Assembly (NCBI RefSeq): GCF_029891575.1
Contig: NZ_JARZHF010000009.1
Location: forward strand, 1-64,000
Source: Salipaludibacillus daqingensis
Lineage (GTDB): Bacteria; Bacillota; Bacilli; Bacillales; Salisediminibacteriaceae
Reading direction: 5' to 3'
DNA length: 64,000 bases
The notes beneath the pieces were generated by a model, which searched no databases, had not been told where the DNA came from, and saw nothing but the letters and a program-made list of their open reading frames with translations. Both the position numbers and the translations under genes were made by a program. Numbering within the stretch: position 1 is the first letter of the stretch; each line of letters opens with the position of its first letter. Below, piece after piece: positions 1 to 8,649 of this stretch.

Positions 1-39
1 CAGCGTTCGTCCTGAGCCAGGATCAAACTCTCCGATAAA
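1..39 (-). rRNA. 16S rRNA, 5' end (partial)
   Basis: The reverse complement begins with the TTTATCGGAGAGTTTGATCC type start of Bacillus 16S rRNA and runs into the AGGACGAACGCTG segment at the window edge. Only the first ~39 bases are inside the window; the rest of the rRNA operon lies to the left. The 5' boundary is set by similarity to the B. subtilis mature end. Confidence 0.95.
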
Positions 40-61
40 GTATGATGACTTTTCATCAAGC

Positions 62-80
62 TTGATGTCCATGACATCAA
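62..80 (-). repeat. Inverted repeat in 16S leader
   Basis: TTGATGTC and GACATCAA flank a 3-base loop just upstream of the 16S start. It lies in the transcribed leader, so a role as processing stem or leader structure is possible but is inferred only from position. Confidence 0.4.
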
Positions 81-140
81 AACCAAACTTTCGTCTGGCG
101 TTTGTCGAATGTTTCCATTCAACGATTTGTTTCTATTGAC

Positions 141-160
141 GGGATATTTTAAAATATCCC
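141..160. repeat. 20-bp perfect palindrome in 16S leader
   Basis: GGGATATTTT is followed directly by AAAATATCCC. It lies between tRNA-Ile and 16S in the rRNA leader. With no loop it could form a hairpin only by opening its centre. Function unknown; it may belong to precursor processing. Confidence 0.5.
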
Positions 161-180
161 ACTTCGCTTGGCTTCTTGTT

Positions 181-196
181 TAGTTTTCAAAGGTCA
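181..196 (-). promoter_or_regulatory. boxA-like antitermination element
   Basis: The minus strand reads TGACCTTTGAAAACTA, close to the boxA type element of Bacillus rRNA leaders (CTTTGAAAACTA), placed between the tRNA cluster and 16S. Known role in the family: recruiting Nus factors so that rRNA transcription resists termination. Assigned by similarity and position. Confidence 0.55.
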
Positions 197-212
197 AAAT
201 AAATAATTGTTA

Positions 213-289
<77 letters not shown>

Positions 290-359
290 TCAAGCAACAT
301 TAGTAACTATAACATGAACTTCAACAATGATGCAAGAGTTTTTTAAATATAACTTTTTT

Positions 360-433
360 TGGAGCGGGTGATGGGAATCGAACCCACATCATCAGCTTGG
401 AAGGCTGAGGTTTTACCACTAAACTACACCCGC
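360..433 (-). tRNA. tRNA-Gly (TCC)
   Basis: A 74-base minus-strand cloverleaf starting GCGGGTGTAG, with anticodon TCC, GGTTCGATTCC T-arm and encoded CCA. Confidence 0.97.
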
Positions 434-468
434 ATTAAATTGAAATTACTATTCTAATAAAATAATAA

Positions 469-545
469 TGGTCGGGAAGACAGGATTCGAACCTGCGACC
501 CCTTGGTCCCAAACCAAGTGCTCTACCAAGCTGAGCTACTTCCCG
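469..545 (-). tRNA. tRNA-Pro (TGG)
   Basis: A 77-base minus-strand cloverleaf starting CGGGAAGTAG, with anticodon TGG inside a TTGGTTTGGGACCAA stem-loop and encoded CCA. Confidence 0.97.
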
Positions 546-584
546 ATCGCGTATAAATAATAATATTGTATGTTGAATCTAAAG

Positions 585-661
585 TGGTGCGCCCTGAGAG
601 ATTCGAACTCCCGACCTTTTGATTCGTAGTCAAACACTCTATCCAGCTGAGCTAAGGGCGC
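585..661 (-). tRNA. tRNA-Arg (ACG)
   Basis: A 77-base minus-strand cloverleaf starting GCGCCCTTAG, with anticodon ACG (read ICG after deamination by TadA) and encoded CCA. Confidence 0.97.
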
Positions 662-677
662 AAAGCATGTATTGTAT

Positions 678-763
<86 letters not shown>

Positions 764-791
764 TAAAACACTATACAATTTCAAATGAATA

Positions 792-876
792 TGGTGCGGG
801 TGAAGGGAGTCGAACCCCCACGCCCGAAGGCACTAGATCCTAAGTCTAGCGCGTCTGCCAGTTCCGCCACACCCGC
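792..876 (-). tRNA. tRNA-Leu (TAG)
   Basis: An 85-base class II tRNA with a long variable arm, anticodon TAG and encoded CCA. It is a second, different leucine isoacceptor next to the GAG gene. Confidence 0.96.
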
Positions 877-883
877 ATATTCA

Positions 884-959
884 TGGCGGTCCCGACGGGA
901 ATCGAACCCGCGATCTCCTGCGTGACAGGCAGGCATGTTAACCGCTACACCACGGGACC
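884..959 (-). tRNA. tRNA-Asp (GTC)
   Basis: A 76-base cloverleaf starting GGTCCCGTGG, with anticodon GTC and encoded CCA. Confidence 0.97.
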
Positions 960-971
960 ATAAATATAAAA

Positions 972-1047
972 TGGTGGAGGATGACGGGCTCGAACCGCCG
1001 ACCCCCTGCTTGTAAGGCAGATGCTCTCCCAACTGAGCTAATCCTCC
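972..1047 (-). tRNA. tRNA-Val (TAC)
   Basis: A 76-base cloverleaf starting GGAGGATTAG, with anticodon TAC in the CTGCCTTACAAGCAG stem-loop and encoded CCA. Confidence 0.97.
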
Positions 1048-1112
1048 ACAAATTATCATGTATTCATTTAAATGAACTTTTGAAATATACAACTATCTAG
1101 TAATTTAACAAT

Positions 1113-1187
1113 TGGTGACCCGTACGGGATTCGAACCCGTGTTACCGCCGTGAAAGGGCGGTGTCTTAACCACTTGACCAACGGGCC
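1113..1187 (-). tRNA. tRNA-Glu (TTC)
   Basis: A 75-base cloverleaf starting GGCCCGTTGG, with anticodon TTC in CCGCCCTTTCACGGCGG and encoded CCA. Confidence 0.97.
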
Positions 1188-1200
1188 AATGAAAATTCAC

Positions 1201-1291
1201 TGGCGGAGAAGGAGGGATTTGAACCCTCGCGCCGCTCACGCGACCTACACCCTTAGCAGGGGCGCCCCTTCAGCCACTTGGGTACTTCTCC
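1201..1291 (-). tRNA. tRNA-Ser (GCT)
   Basis: A 91-base class II tRNA with a long variable arm, anticodon GCT and encoded CCA. Confidence 0.96.
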
Positions 1292-1295
1292 TTAA

Positions 1296-1370
1296 TGGCT
1301 CCACAGGTAGGATTCGAACCTACGACCGATCGGTTAACAGCCGATAGCTCTACCACTGAGCTACTGTGGA
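1296..1370 (-). tRNA. tRNA-Asn (GTT)
   Basis: A 75-base cloverleaf starting TCCACAGTAG, with anticodon GTT and encoded CCA. It is the promoter-proximal tRNA of the cluster. Confidence 0.97.
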
Positions 1371-1498
1371 ATAATATTTTAACATTAAACCGTTAATCAT
1401 GTACTCACTTTTACGACGCAGATTCCTAAGCTAATTAACGTAATAAATCCGTGTAAAAAACAAAAAAATATTGTTTTTTCTCTTAAGGGACGAGTTAC

Positions 1499-1527
1499 AT
1501 TGTATCTTGTCTAACTGTTAATGTCAA
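1499..1527 (-). promoter_or_regulatory. Strong sigma-A promoter of tRNA-16S cluster
   Basis: The minus strand has TTGACA at 1522-1527, a 17-base spacer and TACAAT at 1499-1504. This near-perfect sigma-A promoter lies about 125 bases before tRNA-Asn. With all 11 tRNAs and 16S in the same direction and no terminator between them, it probably drives the whole cluster. Confidence 0.8.
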
Positions 1528-1600
1528 TACATTTTTCAAGAAACAGTTTTTGTCAGCGACTTTTATAATGTACCATATAGAGATTCTATCGTCAATGGTT

Positions 1601-2065
1601 TTATAAAGACAAACTTCTAACTTTCTCTATTTGACCTTTACACTTCCCACACACAAATTTTTTCACATTAAACTGACGTCTCCTTTGAAATTCAACACCA
1701 CAAGTTTTACACCGATAAAGATGAAGATACTTTCGTTGGTTACGACTATTAGGTAGCGTTTGACAATGTCTACTACCACCAACTTTTACTAATAAGTTTT
1801 TGAAATCCTTATCTTTGTGCTGATAACCTTTTCCTTCTATATGTAAGTGATAATGACATAGCTCATGCTTAATGATGCTTTCTAATTCTTCATAACCATA
1901 ATACTCTAAATGTTTAGGGTTAATTTCTATATGATGATGGTTTAAAGAATAGCGCCCTCCCGTTGTCCGAAGTCGCTTGTTAAAAAAGGCCGCATGTTTA
2001 AACGGCTTACCGAAGAACTCCATTGATATTTTTTCAGTAAGTAATCGCAGTTGTTCATCATTCAC
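1601..2065 (-). CDS. SprT family zinc protein (YdcK-like)
   Basis: A 154-residue SprT-like protein. The zincin motif HELCHYH (residues 67-73) gives the HExxH metal site with the catalytic Glu at 68. Two Cys pairs, RCKTC (119, 122) and CGKC (139, 142), form a C-terminal zinc ribbon. The family includes Spartan-type proteases that act on DNA-protein crosslinks in other organisms; the role of the bacterial members is not settled. It lies downstream of tex, the same neighbourhood as B. subtilis ydcK beside ydcI, separated here by the divergent cmpA. Family assignment is firm; substrate is unknown. Confidence 0.9.
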   Translation of the reverse strand: MNDEQLRLLTEKISMEFFGKPFKHAAFFNKRLRTTGGRYSLNHHHIEINPKHLEYYGYEELESIIKHELCHYHLHIEGKGYQHKDKDFKNLLVKVGGSRHCQTLPNSRNQRKYLHLYRCKTCGVEFQRRRQFNVKKFVCGKCKGQIEKVRSLSL

Positions 2066-2293
2066 TCTTCAGCACTTCCTTTACACAAAATCAATCCAAA
2101 TCGCTAAACAAACATACCTTTTCCTTTCTCAAATACTTAAACGAACCAACAAATGAGATTCAGTTTAACTAAATTCCAAATCATTGCAATGAAATTCTAA
2201 AAATTTCACTAACTTGGACAACTAGATAAACATACACTATTAATACTACACCTGTTCACACGATATCAGCAATAAAAGAAAGGAGGAAACTTT

Positions 2294-2413
2294 ATGCCTT
2301 CTTGGTTAAAAATGCAACTGCAAAAAGCTTACGATAAAAGAGACTTAAGAAGAATCCTCGTACTAAACCAATGTTGGTTTTATTATAAAAACTCTCACTT
2401 AGATTCCGATTAA
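2294..2413 (+). CDS. cmpA: Cortex morphogenetic protein CmpA
   Basis: A 39-codon gene starting MPSWLKMQLQKAY and containing LNQCWFYYK, matching the pattern of B. subtilis CmpA (MPNWLKKQMQKA...LLNQCWYFY). A strong Shine-Dalgarno AAAGGAGGAAAC stands five bases before the ATG. In B. subtilis CmpA is a spore coat-associated small protein that holds back cortex assembly and takes part in quality control with SpoIVA and ClpXP. It sits between tex and the SprT gene on the opposite strand. Its presence implies that the organism sporulates. Such short genes are easily missed by gene finders. Confidence 0.88.
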   Translation: MPSWLKMQLQKAYDKRDLRRILVLNQCWFYYKNSHLDSD

Positions 2414-2564
2414 ATTATTCCAAACATCATATAGCTGTTACTGCGACATGAGTAAACATTTATACTGCATACATCGTTAACGAAAGAAGAATAATCCCCC
2501 CAAGTCTTTATAAGTTGGCTCACATACTTTCGTTGTCGACCAGACTCTTCCATAATAAATGGAA

Positions 2565-2596
2565 GTCACTTGCTCTAGATTACTAGAGCAAGTGAC
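2565..2596 (-). terminator. Hairpin terminator after tex
   Basis: GTCACTTGCTCTAG and CTAGAGCAAGTGAC form a 14-bp perfect stem with a 4-base loop just past the tex stop codon. The following minus-strand bases are only moderately T-rich. Confidence 0.65.
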
Positions 2597-2605
2597 CTCC
2601 TCGTT

Positions 2606-4783
2606 CTATTGTTGTTTAGGCTGGAGCATCGTTAAAGCTACTCGGCCTTTTTTCATATCAACATCATCAACCCAAACAGTAACGACATCTCCTACAGAAA
2701 CAACTTCCATTGGATGTTTTATAAATCGATTCGCTAATTTAGAAATATGAACCAATCCATCTTGTTTCACACCGATATCAATAAACGCACCAAAATCAAC
2801 TACGTTTCGAACCGTCCCTTCTAACTCTAATCCTTTTGATAAGTCTTCCATTGATAAAACATCTGTTTTCAAAAGTGGCTTTGGCACATCGTCACGAGGA
2901 TCTCGACCTGGTCTTGATAGTGATTCAAATATATCTTTTAATGTAGGAACACCAATCTCAAACTTGGCTGACATTTCTTCTACGTTCACATCCGCCAGTT
3001 TGTTTTTAACGTCTGCCGAACCTATCTGATCCATAGATATGTTTAATTCTTTCATAATCTTTTTCGTAACAGGATAACTTTCCGGGTGAATAGATGTTTC
3101 GTCTAACGGTTGTTTTCCACCTTGAATACGAATGAAACCAATACTTTGTTCATACGTTTTTGCGCCTAACCGAGGAATTTTCTTCAGTTCAGTGCGTGTC
3201 GTGAATTTCCCCTCTTCTTCCCTTCGTTTAATGATGTTATTAGCGACACTCTTCGATAAGCCTGATACGTATTGAAGAAGCGATGAAGAGGCAGTATTTA
3301 CATTCACACCCACTCGGTTTACTACCGTCTCTACAACAAATGTAAGGCTATCATTCAATTTCGCTTGCGGCACATCATGCTGATACTGCCCTACACCTAC
3401 TGACTTAGGATCAATTTTCACTAATTCCGCTAAAGGGTCTTGAATGCGACGGGCAATGGAAACAGCACTTCGTTCTTCTACTTGTAAGTCTGGAAACTCT
3501 TCTTTTGCCAGTTTCGATGCAGAGTAAACGCTAGCTCCCGCTTCATTCACGATTAAATAAAATACTTTTTCCTCTACTTCTTTTAGTAACTCAGCAATAA
3601 ACTGTTCTGTTTCCCTTGAAGCTGTTCCGTTCCCAATAGCTATCATTTCAACATCAAATGTTTTAATTAAGCTTTTCACTTTCTTCTTTGCTTCCTCTAT
3701 CTTGTTCCACGGTTGCGTTGGGTAGATGACGCCTACTTCCAACATTTTTCCTGTATCGTCTACGACAGACAATTTGCATCCTGTTCGAAATGCTGGGTCT
3801 ACCCCTAATACAATACGTCCTTTCAAAGGTGGTTGAAGCAATAAATTTCTTAAGTTTTCGGAAAAAATATGAATTGCCTGCTCTTCAGCTGTTTCACTTA
3901 CTTCTTTGCGAATCTCCCTCTCAATCGAAGGCTGAATCAAACGTTTGTATCCATCTTCTATCGCTTCAAGTAGGACCGCTTTCGCTATCGTTTGTTTTCC
4001 ATTGATTACATGACGGTCAATCCAACTGACCATCCGCTCCATTGGTGCCTCAATAGAAACCTTTAATACGTTTTCTTTCTCTCCTCGGTTCAACGCTAAA
4101 ACTCGGTGTGGAACAATTTTACTTACTTGCTCCGAGTACTCATAATACATTTCAAAGATACTTTTTTCATCTTCCGCCTTTGCTTTCTTTTCTGATACCA
4201 TTTTGCCTTCTTTAAAGGTCATTTGACGGATTTGTTTACGGATGGATGCGTCATCGGAAAGGTATTCACTTATTATTTCTTTCGCCCCTTGCAGTGCATC
4301 TTCACTATTATGTATCTCATTTTCTTCGTTAATATATGTACTCGCTTCTTGGTATATATCTCCTTCTTGCGGGAGTGACATGAGCCACTGCGCTAGCGGT
4401 TCGAGACCTTTCTCTTTGGCCACGGTTGCTTTCGTTCGACGCTTTTGCTTATAAGGTCGATAAAGATCTTCCAACTCTTGAAGCTTTGTTGCTTTAGTAA
4501 GATCTGCCTTTAATTCCGGCGTCATTTTTTCTTGTTCTTCTATAAGACGGATTACTTCTTCTTTCCGCTTCGCTAAATTCGTTCCGTATTCCCAGGTTTC
4601 TAAAATAGAACGAATTTGTTCTTCATCCATTCCACCCGTCATTTCTTTTCGATAACGTGCAATAAAAGGAACCGTATTCCCTTCTTCCGACATTTCAATG
4701 ACACTTTTCACTCTATATTCTTGAAGTTGAATCTTCTTCGTTACAATTGCTAAAATTTCCTTCTGCTGATCATTCCAATCCAT
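2606..4783 (-). CDS. tex: Tex-like RNA-binding transcription accessory protein
   Basis: A 725-residue Tex protein, orthologous by order and length to B. subtilis YdcI. An N-terminal helical Tex domain is followed by a YqgF/RNase H-like domain starting near the GVDPAFRTGC motif (about residue 330), helix-hairpin-helix units around 490-560 (SGLSKSVANNII, IPRLGAKTYEQ) and a C-terminal S1 RNA-binding domain (about 650-715, GLVHISKLANRF). Tex family members bind nucleic acid and associate with transcription; the precise role in bacilli is unclear. The start is supported by GGAGG 7 bases upstream. It stands alone between two hairpins, downstream of the sigB operon. Confidence 0.93.
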   Translation of the reverse strand: MDWNDQQKEILAIVTKKIQLQEYRVKSVIEMSEEGNTVPFIARYRKEMTGGMDEEQIRSILETWEYGTNLAKRKEEVIRLIEEQEKMTPELKADLTKATKLQELEDLYRPYKQKRRTKATVAKEKGLEPLAQWLMSLPQEGDIYQEASTYINEENEIHNSEDALQGAKEIISEYLSDDASIRKQIRQMTFKEGKMVSEKKAKAEDEKSIFEMYYEYSEQVSKIVPHRVLALNRGEKENVLKVSIEAPMERMVSWIDRHVINGKQTIAKAVLLEAIEDGYKRLIQPSIEREIRKEVSETAEEQAIHIFSENLRNLLLQPPLKGRIVLGVDPAFRTGCKLSVVDDTGKMLEVGVIYPTQPWNKIEEAKKKVKSLIKTFDVEMIAIGNGTASRETEQFIAELLKEVEEKVFYLIVNEAGASVYSASKLAKEEFPDLQVEERSAVSIARRIQDPLAELVKIDPKSVGVGQYQHDVPQAKLNDSLTFVVETVVNRVGVNVNTASSSLLQYVSGLSKSVANNIIKRREEEGKFTTRTELKKIPRLGAKTYEQSIGFIRIQGGKQPLDETSIHPESYPVTKKIMKELNISMDQIGSADVKNKLADVNVEEMSAKFEIGVPTLKDIFESLSRPGRDPRDDVPKPLLKTDVLSMEDLSKGLELEGTVRNVVDFGAFIDIGVKQDGLVHISKLANRFIKHPMEVVSVGDVVTVWVDDVDMKKGRVALTMLQPKQQ

Positions 4784-4883
4784 AACATCGCCTCCATTTA
4801 TTCCGATATGATATTACAGTAGCTACTAATAGCATTATACTGAAACTGTTCACGCTTCACTAGTGTTAATGAGAATACTAACA

Positions 4884-4929
4884 AAAAGCCGAGCCATCGA
4901 AAATGAATCACTCGATAGTTCGGCTTTTT
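4884..4929 (-). terminator. Terminator of rsb-sigB operon (bidirectional)
   Basis: AAAAAGCCGA on one side and TCGGCTTTTT on the other, with extra pairing ATCGA/TCGAT, form a strong hairpin just after the rsbX stop. U-runs lie on both sides, so it can work on either strand. Confidence 0.85.
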
Positions 4930-4953
4930 GTAGCAATGTTTAAGTTAATAAAA

Positions 4954-5559
4954 TTAACGATTAACTTTCCCTACTAGAATGGTCGTATCATCATTGGAAT
5001 CTTTCATCAGATCCACAACTTGTCCAATCATTCTTCGCGGCACTTCATTTTTTGAAAAAATCGAGTGATATACAGGGTCAAAAATTAAACCGTCCGAATA
5101 AATAATGAAAATAGTATCTTTTTCATATGGGATTCGCTGTGTTTTAAATTTATTCTTTTTCCCGGATAAGTATCCTCTTGTCGGAACGGGGCGATACATC
5201 TCACCAGACGGCTCATAAAAAGTACATGTAATATTACCGATATTTGTATACTCAATAATTCCAGATTGGAAATCTAACTTGAGGATCGTAATAACAACAC
5301 CACGAGTCCCCCATAAAACTTGATTACACTTTTCCATGAGAGTTTCCGTATCTAGATCATGATCTCTTTTAATAACCGACATAGCTGCCTCAGAGGCATC
5401 CATCGCTTCTTCTCCACTACCTAATCCGTCCGCTACAGCACATAAAACGTAATTGTCTGTCCTTACGGTATAAAAAGCATCACCTGAACACCAATTACCC
5501 TTTTTGGCTATTTGATAGATACTAATATCCACTTCTTTCAAGTCTTGATGTTCTATCAT
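4954..5559 (-). CDS. rsbX: RsbX phosphoserine phosphatase
   Basis: A 201-residue PP2C-type phosphatase with the ADGLGSGEEA metal-binding motif (about residue 40) and IIYSDGL near 155. In the SigB pathway RsbX dephosphorylates RsbS-P and RsbR-P and so resets the stressosome after stress. Its ATG overlaps the sigB stop codon as TAATG, so translation is probably coupled. It is last in the operon, right before a strong terminator, as in B. subtilis. Confidence 0.95.
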   Translation of the reverse strand: MIEHQDLKEVDISIYQIAKKGNWCSGDAFYTVRTDNYVLCAVADGLGSGEEAMDASEAAMSVIKRDHDLDTETLMEKCNQVLWGTRGVVITILKLDFQSGIIEYTNIGNITCTFYEPSGEMYRPVPTRGYLSGKKNKFKTQRIPYEKDTIFIIYSDGLIFDPVYHSIFSKNEVPRRMIGQVVDLMKDSNDDTTILVGKVNR

Positions 5560-6362
5560 TATAAAATCTCCGTTGGTTCTATCCGTATTGATTCACGGAG
5601 TTTCTGTAATGCTCTACGTTGTAATCTCGAAACATGCATTTGCGAAATCCCTAGTTTCTCTCCGGTTTCTTTTTGACTCAAATTCTCAAAATAAGTTAAT
5701 TGTAGAATTTCTTTTTCTCGCTCCGTTAACACAACAAAAGCTTTTTCAAGAAGAAGTTGTTGGTCTGTTTGTTCGTAACCTTCTTCACTAGACCCAACTA
5801 AATCTAGAAGTGTCACTGCACTTCCTTCATCATCTGCTTCAATTGAACGATCGACTGAAAGGGCTTGATAACTTTTCCCCATTTCCATCGTTTCAAGAAT
5901 TTCCTCTTCAGAAACACCGAGGTGTTCAGCGATTTCGTCAACTTTTGGTGAACGCTGTAACTTTGTCGTTAAGTCTTCAACGGCTCCTTTGATTTTAGGG
6001 CCTAATTCTTTAATCCTTCTTGGAACGTGCACACTCCACGTTTTGTCACGAATAAAACGTTTAATTTCACCAACGATAGTCGGTACCGCAAACGACTCAA
6101 AACTTCTTGCATAGGAATGGTCAAATCGTCTCAAAGCTGCTAATAAACCAATCATTCCCACTTGAATAAGATCTTCATCATGACGTTGACCTCTTGAGAA
6201 TTTTCTCGCTAATGCATGGACAAGATTTTGAAATTCCATTACTAACTTCGTTTGAAGTTCATCATCATTTGTTCGTTGAAATTCAGCAATCCATTCTAAA
6301 ACTTCTTCTTTGTGTTTGGCTTTATTGTTGCTTTGGGACTTCTTCTGAGATTCCTGGGGCAT
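5559..6362 (-). CDS. sigB: General stress sigma factor SigB
   Basis: A group 3 sigma factor of 267 residues from this start. Region 2 holds DLIQVGMIGLLAALRRFD and the -10 binding part up to DKTWSVHVPRRIKEL; region 4 has the HTH KETGEKLGISQMHVSRLQRR. It directs RNA polymerase to general stress promoters and is held by RsbW. The in-frame ATG at 6377 is part of its own ribosome-binding stretch; the ATG at 6362 has GAGGTGG seven bases upstream and matches the B. subtilis start. It overlaps the rsbW end by about 41 bases, typical of this operon. Confidence 0.96.
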   Translation of the reverse strand: MPQESQKKSQSNNKAKHKEEVLEWIAEFQRTNDDELQTKLVMEFQNLVHALARKFSRGQRHDEDLIQVGMIGLLAALRRFDHSYARSFESFAVPTIVGEIKRFIRDKTWSVHVPRRIKELGPKIKGAVEDLTTKLQRSPKVDEIAEHLGVSEEEILETMEMGKSYQALSVDRSIEADDEGSAVTLLDLVGSSEEGYEQTDQQLLLEKAFVVLTEREKEILQLTYFENLSQKETGEKLGISQMHVSRLQRRALQKLRESIRIEPTEIL

Positions 6363-6819
6363 GCGGTTCCACCTCATCTCCTTGTAGGAACTTTGTCATG
6401 ATAATCATCACTCCTGATTCTCCACGGATCTCAACTTTATCCATCAACGTCTCAATTAAGAAAAGTCCCAGCCCCCCTTCTTTCAACTCCTGGATAGCTA
6501 GGTCTCGACTAACAGGGCCACGTTCTTTTTTTAATTTATTAATGTCAATAGTGCCACCGTGGTCTGCAACAATCAATTCAAGACGATCTTCAAATACAGA
6601 AAAACTGAGGTGCATATCATCTTGCGTTTGATTTTCTTCATAAGCATGGTTCACGACATTTGTACAAGCCTCAGCTACCGCTATTTTAATATCCTCAATA
6701 TCATCATAAGAATACCCTAAGCGATTCGCTACTCCTGATACTGTCAAACGGACAACTCCAACGTACTCCGGCTTAGCCGGAACTTTCATTTCAATTACAT
6801 CCGAGGTATGGGTCATCAC
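6322..6819 (-). CDS. rsbW: Anti-sigma-B factor / serine kinase RsbW
   Basis: A 165-residue HATPase_c (GHKL) protein: N-box AEACTNVVNHAY (about residue 48) and G-box GGLGLFLIETLMD (about 113). RsbW binds SigB and also phosphorylates RsbV on serine, so it is the switch of the pathway. A GTG directly followed by ATG begins the gene; GTG overlaps the rsbV stop (TAGTG) and GGGAGG lies 7 bases before it. Either start is possible. It sits between rsbV and sigB in the conserved order. Confidence 0.95.
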   Translation of the reverse strand: MMTHTSDVIEMKVPAKPEYVGVVRLTVSGVANRLGYSYDDIEDIKIAVAEACTNVVNHAYEENQTQDDMHLSFSVFEDRLELIVADHGGTIDINKLKKERGPVSRDLAIQELKEGGLGLFLIETLMDKVEIRGESGVMIIMTKFLQGDEVEPHAPGISEEVPKQQ

Positions 6820-7148
6820 TAAGCTTCCTCCCTTTCGTCAACCTCAATATCAATGACTTCGTTTAGACCAGTGATTTCAAAAAGACGTTTCACTCTCTCA
6901 TTTAAACCTTTTAACTTCAATGTACTATTCGTTTTCTCAGTGGACTTTAATACACCAATGAAAATTCCCAACCCTGTGCTATCTATATAATTAACATCAG
7001 ACAAATCCACTACTAAATCTGAATTCGGTTTTTCCGCAAGAGGATTCAACGTTTCTTTTAACTTAGAAGCAGTATACACATCCACTTCCCCCGATATAAA
7101 AGCAACGTGTCCTTTGTCTGTTTCTGTTACATTAATATCTAAATTCAT
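6819..7148 (-). CDS. rsbV: Anti-anti-sigma factor RsbV
   Basis: A 109-residue STAS protein, the same length as B. subtilis RsbV. The phosphorylated serine is in NYIDSTGLGIF (Ser57). Dephosphorylated RsbV traps RsbW and frees SigB. The start at 7148 is chosen because AGGAGGGG precedes it by a few bases; a longer reading frame begins at 7199 without a site. A sigma-B type promoter (7193-7218) lies directly upstream, which allows rsbV-rsbW-sigB-rsbX to be induced by SigB itself. Confidence 0.95.
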   Translation of the reverse strand: MNLDINVTETDKGHVAFISGEVDVYTASKLKETLNPLAEKPNSDLVVDLSDVNYIDSTGLGIFIGVLKSTEKTNSTLKLKGLNERVKRLFEITGLNEVIDIEVDEREEA

Positions 7149-7192
7149 ACTTTCCCCTCCTATTAATACGTTCATCACTACAGTTTTTACAT

Positions 7193-7218
7193 ATACCACT
7201 TAATTCATGCTTCTAAAC
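7193..7218 (-). promoter_or_regulatory. Sigma-B type autoregulatory promoter
   Basis: The minus strand reads GTTTAG, 14 bases, TGGTAT, against the sigma-B consensus GTTTAA-N12-15-GGGTAT. The -35 box includes the rsbU stop codon TAG. The position, just before rsbV, is where B. subtilis has its SigB-dependent internal promoter. Confidence 0.75.
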
Positions 7219-8226
7219 CTTTCGACGTAATATGAGAAGAGTAAAATCATCCCTTAATTGAAATTCTTGAGCCTTTTCTAGTTCTTGAAAAATTTCATCT
7301 ACTATTTCTTGCGCTGTTAAATGCTTGTACTTCCTTATCATATCAACGAGTTGTTCTCGTTCGATAAACTCACCATCAACTCTGCATTCTGTTACGCCAT
7401 CAGACAATAAAACGATAAAGTCACCTGCATCAAGATGAAGTTGATCTGGAAAGTATCTCACTTTTGGCGATACACCTAGAACAAGACCTTTTGCTTCAAG
7501 ATTTCTAAATTCGTCTTTAACAGCATCATAAACAAAGCCAGGCTCGTGACCGGCGCTGGCATAGTGAAAGTAATGATTATTCGGATCATAGAAACCATAC
7601 ATCATCGTTATAAACATATCCGAGTCAATATTTCTTTCCACTACCCTGTTTAAATTTTCTAATAAAGCCCCCGGCTGCGTGCGTTGCTCTGGTAACGTAT
7701 CCATCGCATATTTTATCATCGACATCGACATCGCAGCAGGTACTCCTTTTCCAATGACATCTGCTACCGCAACTCCTATATTTCCGTGTTCATCTAGAGC
7801 ATAATCATAATAGTCCCCACTCATCTTACCGGCAGGGACACTAATGACCCCAAGATCTACAGAATCGAGAGAAATTTCTCCATGAGGTAGCAATGACTTT
7901 TGCATCCTAGCAGCGACAGTGAGTTCAGATTCAAGTTGTTGCTGCCTATCACGTAAACTTTGATGCTCTCGATAAGCTAAACCATATCCAATCATGACTT
8001 CCAAAAGAATATCAAAGGAGTCTACCACTTCTTCCGGGAGATCTTCTGCCAGTTCTTGGAAAACCGACAAATGAAGACTGACCGTTTCTTCTGGCGACAT
8101 GTCTTTCTCCATCATTTCTTTACTAAATTGTTGAGCATGGTATAAAGCATGTTCACTTTTGTTCGCCAAATAACTAGTAAGCATGTCCTTATATAGCTGG
8201 TACATTGATATTTTCGTCTCTTCCAA
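7213..8226 (-). CDS. rsbU: Phosphatase RsbU
   Basis: A 337-residue PP2C-type (SpoIIE/RsbU) serine phosphatase. The first ~85 residues form the helical RsbT-binding domain; the catalytic part has GDYYDY, VADVIGKGVPAAM, SAGHEPGFVY and LLSDGVTE. Once bound by RsbT it dephosphorylates RsbV-P, the step that transmits environmental stress. It starts with TTG, with GGAGG nine bases upstream. Order and spacing match the B. subtilis operon. Confidence 0.95.
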   Translation of the reverse strand: MEETKISMYQLYKDMLTSYLANKSEHALYHAQQFSKEMMEKDMSPEETVSLHLSVFQELAEDLPEEVVDSFDILLEVMIGYGLAYREHQSLRDRQQQLESELTVAARMQKSLLPHGEISLDSVDLGVISVPAGKMSGDYYDYALDEHGNIGVAVADVIGKGVPAAMSMSMIKYAMDTLPEQRTQPGALLENLNRVVERNIDSDMFITMMYGFYDPNNHYFHYASAGHEPGFVYDAVKDEFRNLEAKGLVLGVSPKVRYFPDQLHLDAGDFIVLLSDGVTECRVDGEFIEREQLVDMIRKYKHLTAQEIVDEIFQELEKAQEFQLRDDFTLLILRRKV

Positions 8227-8244
8227 GCAAAAGCACCTCCCTAC

Positions 8245-8646
8245 TTATCGAAGCCACTTTATTGCCGTAATAGATGTTCCGGCATCCAATTCGGAATCAA
8301 TATTAAAATCGTCCATTAAGCGTTTCACTCCAGGAAGTCCGGCACCTAATCCACCGGAAGTTGTAAACCCATCTTCCATGACGCGACGTAAGTCCTTTAT
8401 ACCAGGTCCTTCATCAACTGCTATAATTTTAACCCCGCGCTTTCCTGACGATGTGACTTCTTCTATTTGAATTTGACCTTTATTTGCATATAAATAAATA
8501 TTTCTAGCCAGCTCAGAAATCGCAGTTGTGATTCTCGCCTGATCAACGGAACCAAACCCGATTTCTCGTGCAAGCTTGCGCCCTGCTTGTCTTGCAGCGA
8601 CTATCCCCCACTCACTGTGGATATCTACATGGGTTTGGACTTGCAT
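8245..8646 (-). CDS. rsbT: Switch kinase RsbT
   Basis: A 133-residue GHKL kinase with N-box ISELARNIYLYA (about 43) and nucleotide-binding VDEGPGI and GLGAGLPGVKRLMD. RsbT phosphorylates RsbR and RsbS in the stressosome and, when released, activates RsbU. It follows rsbS after 3 bases. GGAGGGTTGATAT precedes the ATG. Confidence 0.95.
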   Translation of the reverse strand: MQVQTHVDIHSEWGIVAARQAGRKLAREIGFGSVDQARITTAISELARNIYLYANKGQIQIEEVTSSGKRGVKIIAVDEGPGIKDLRRVMEDGFTTSGGLGAGLPGVKRLMDDFNIDSELDAGTSITAIKWLR

Positions 8647-8649
8647 ATA

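Noticed and set aside
781-1347. Open frames of 65-103 codons across the tRNA genes
   Set aside because: They run through tRNA sequences and are artefacts of structured RNA genes.
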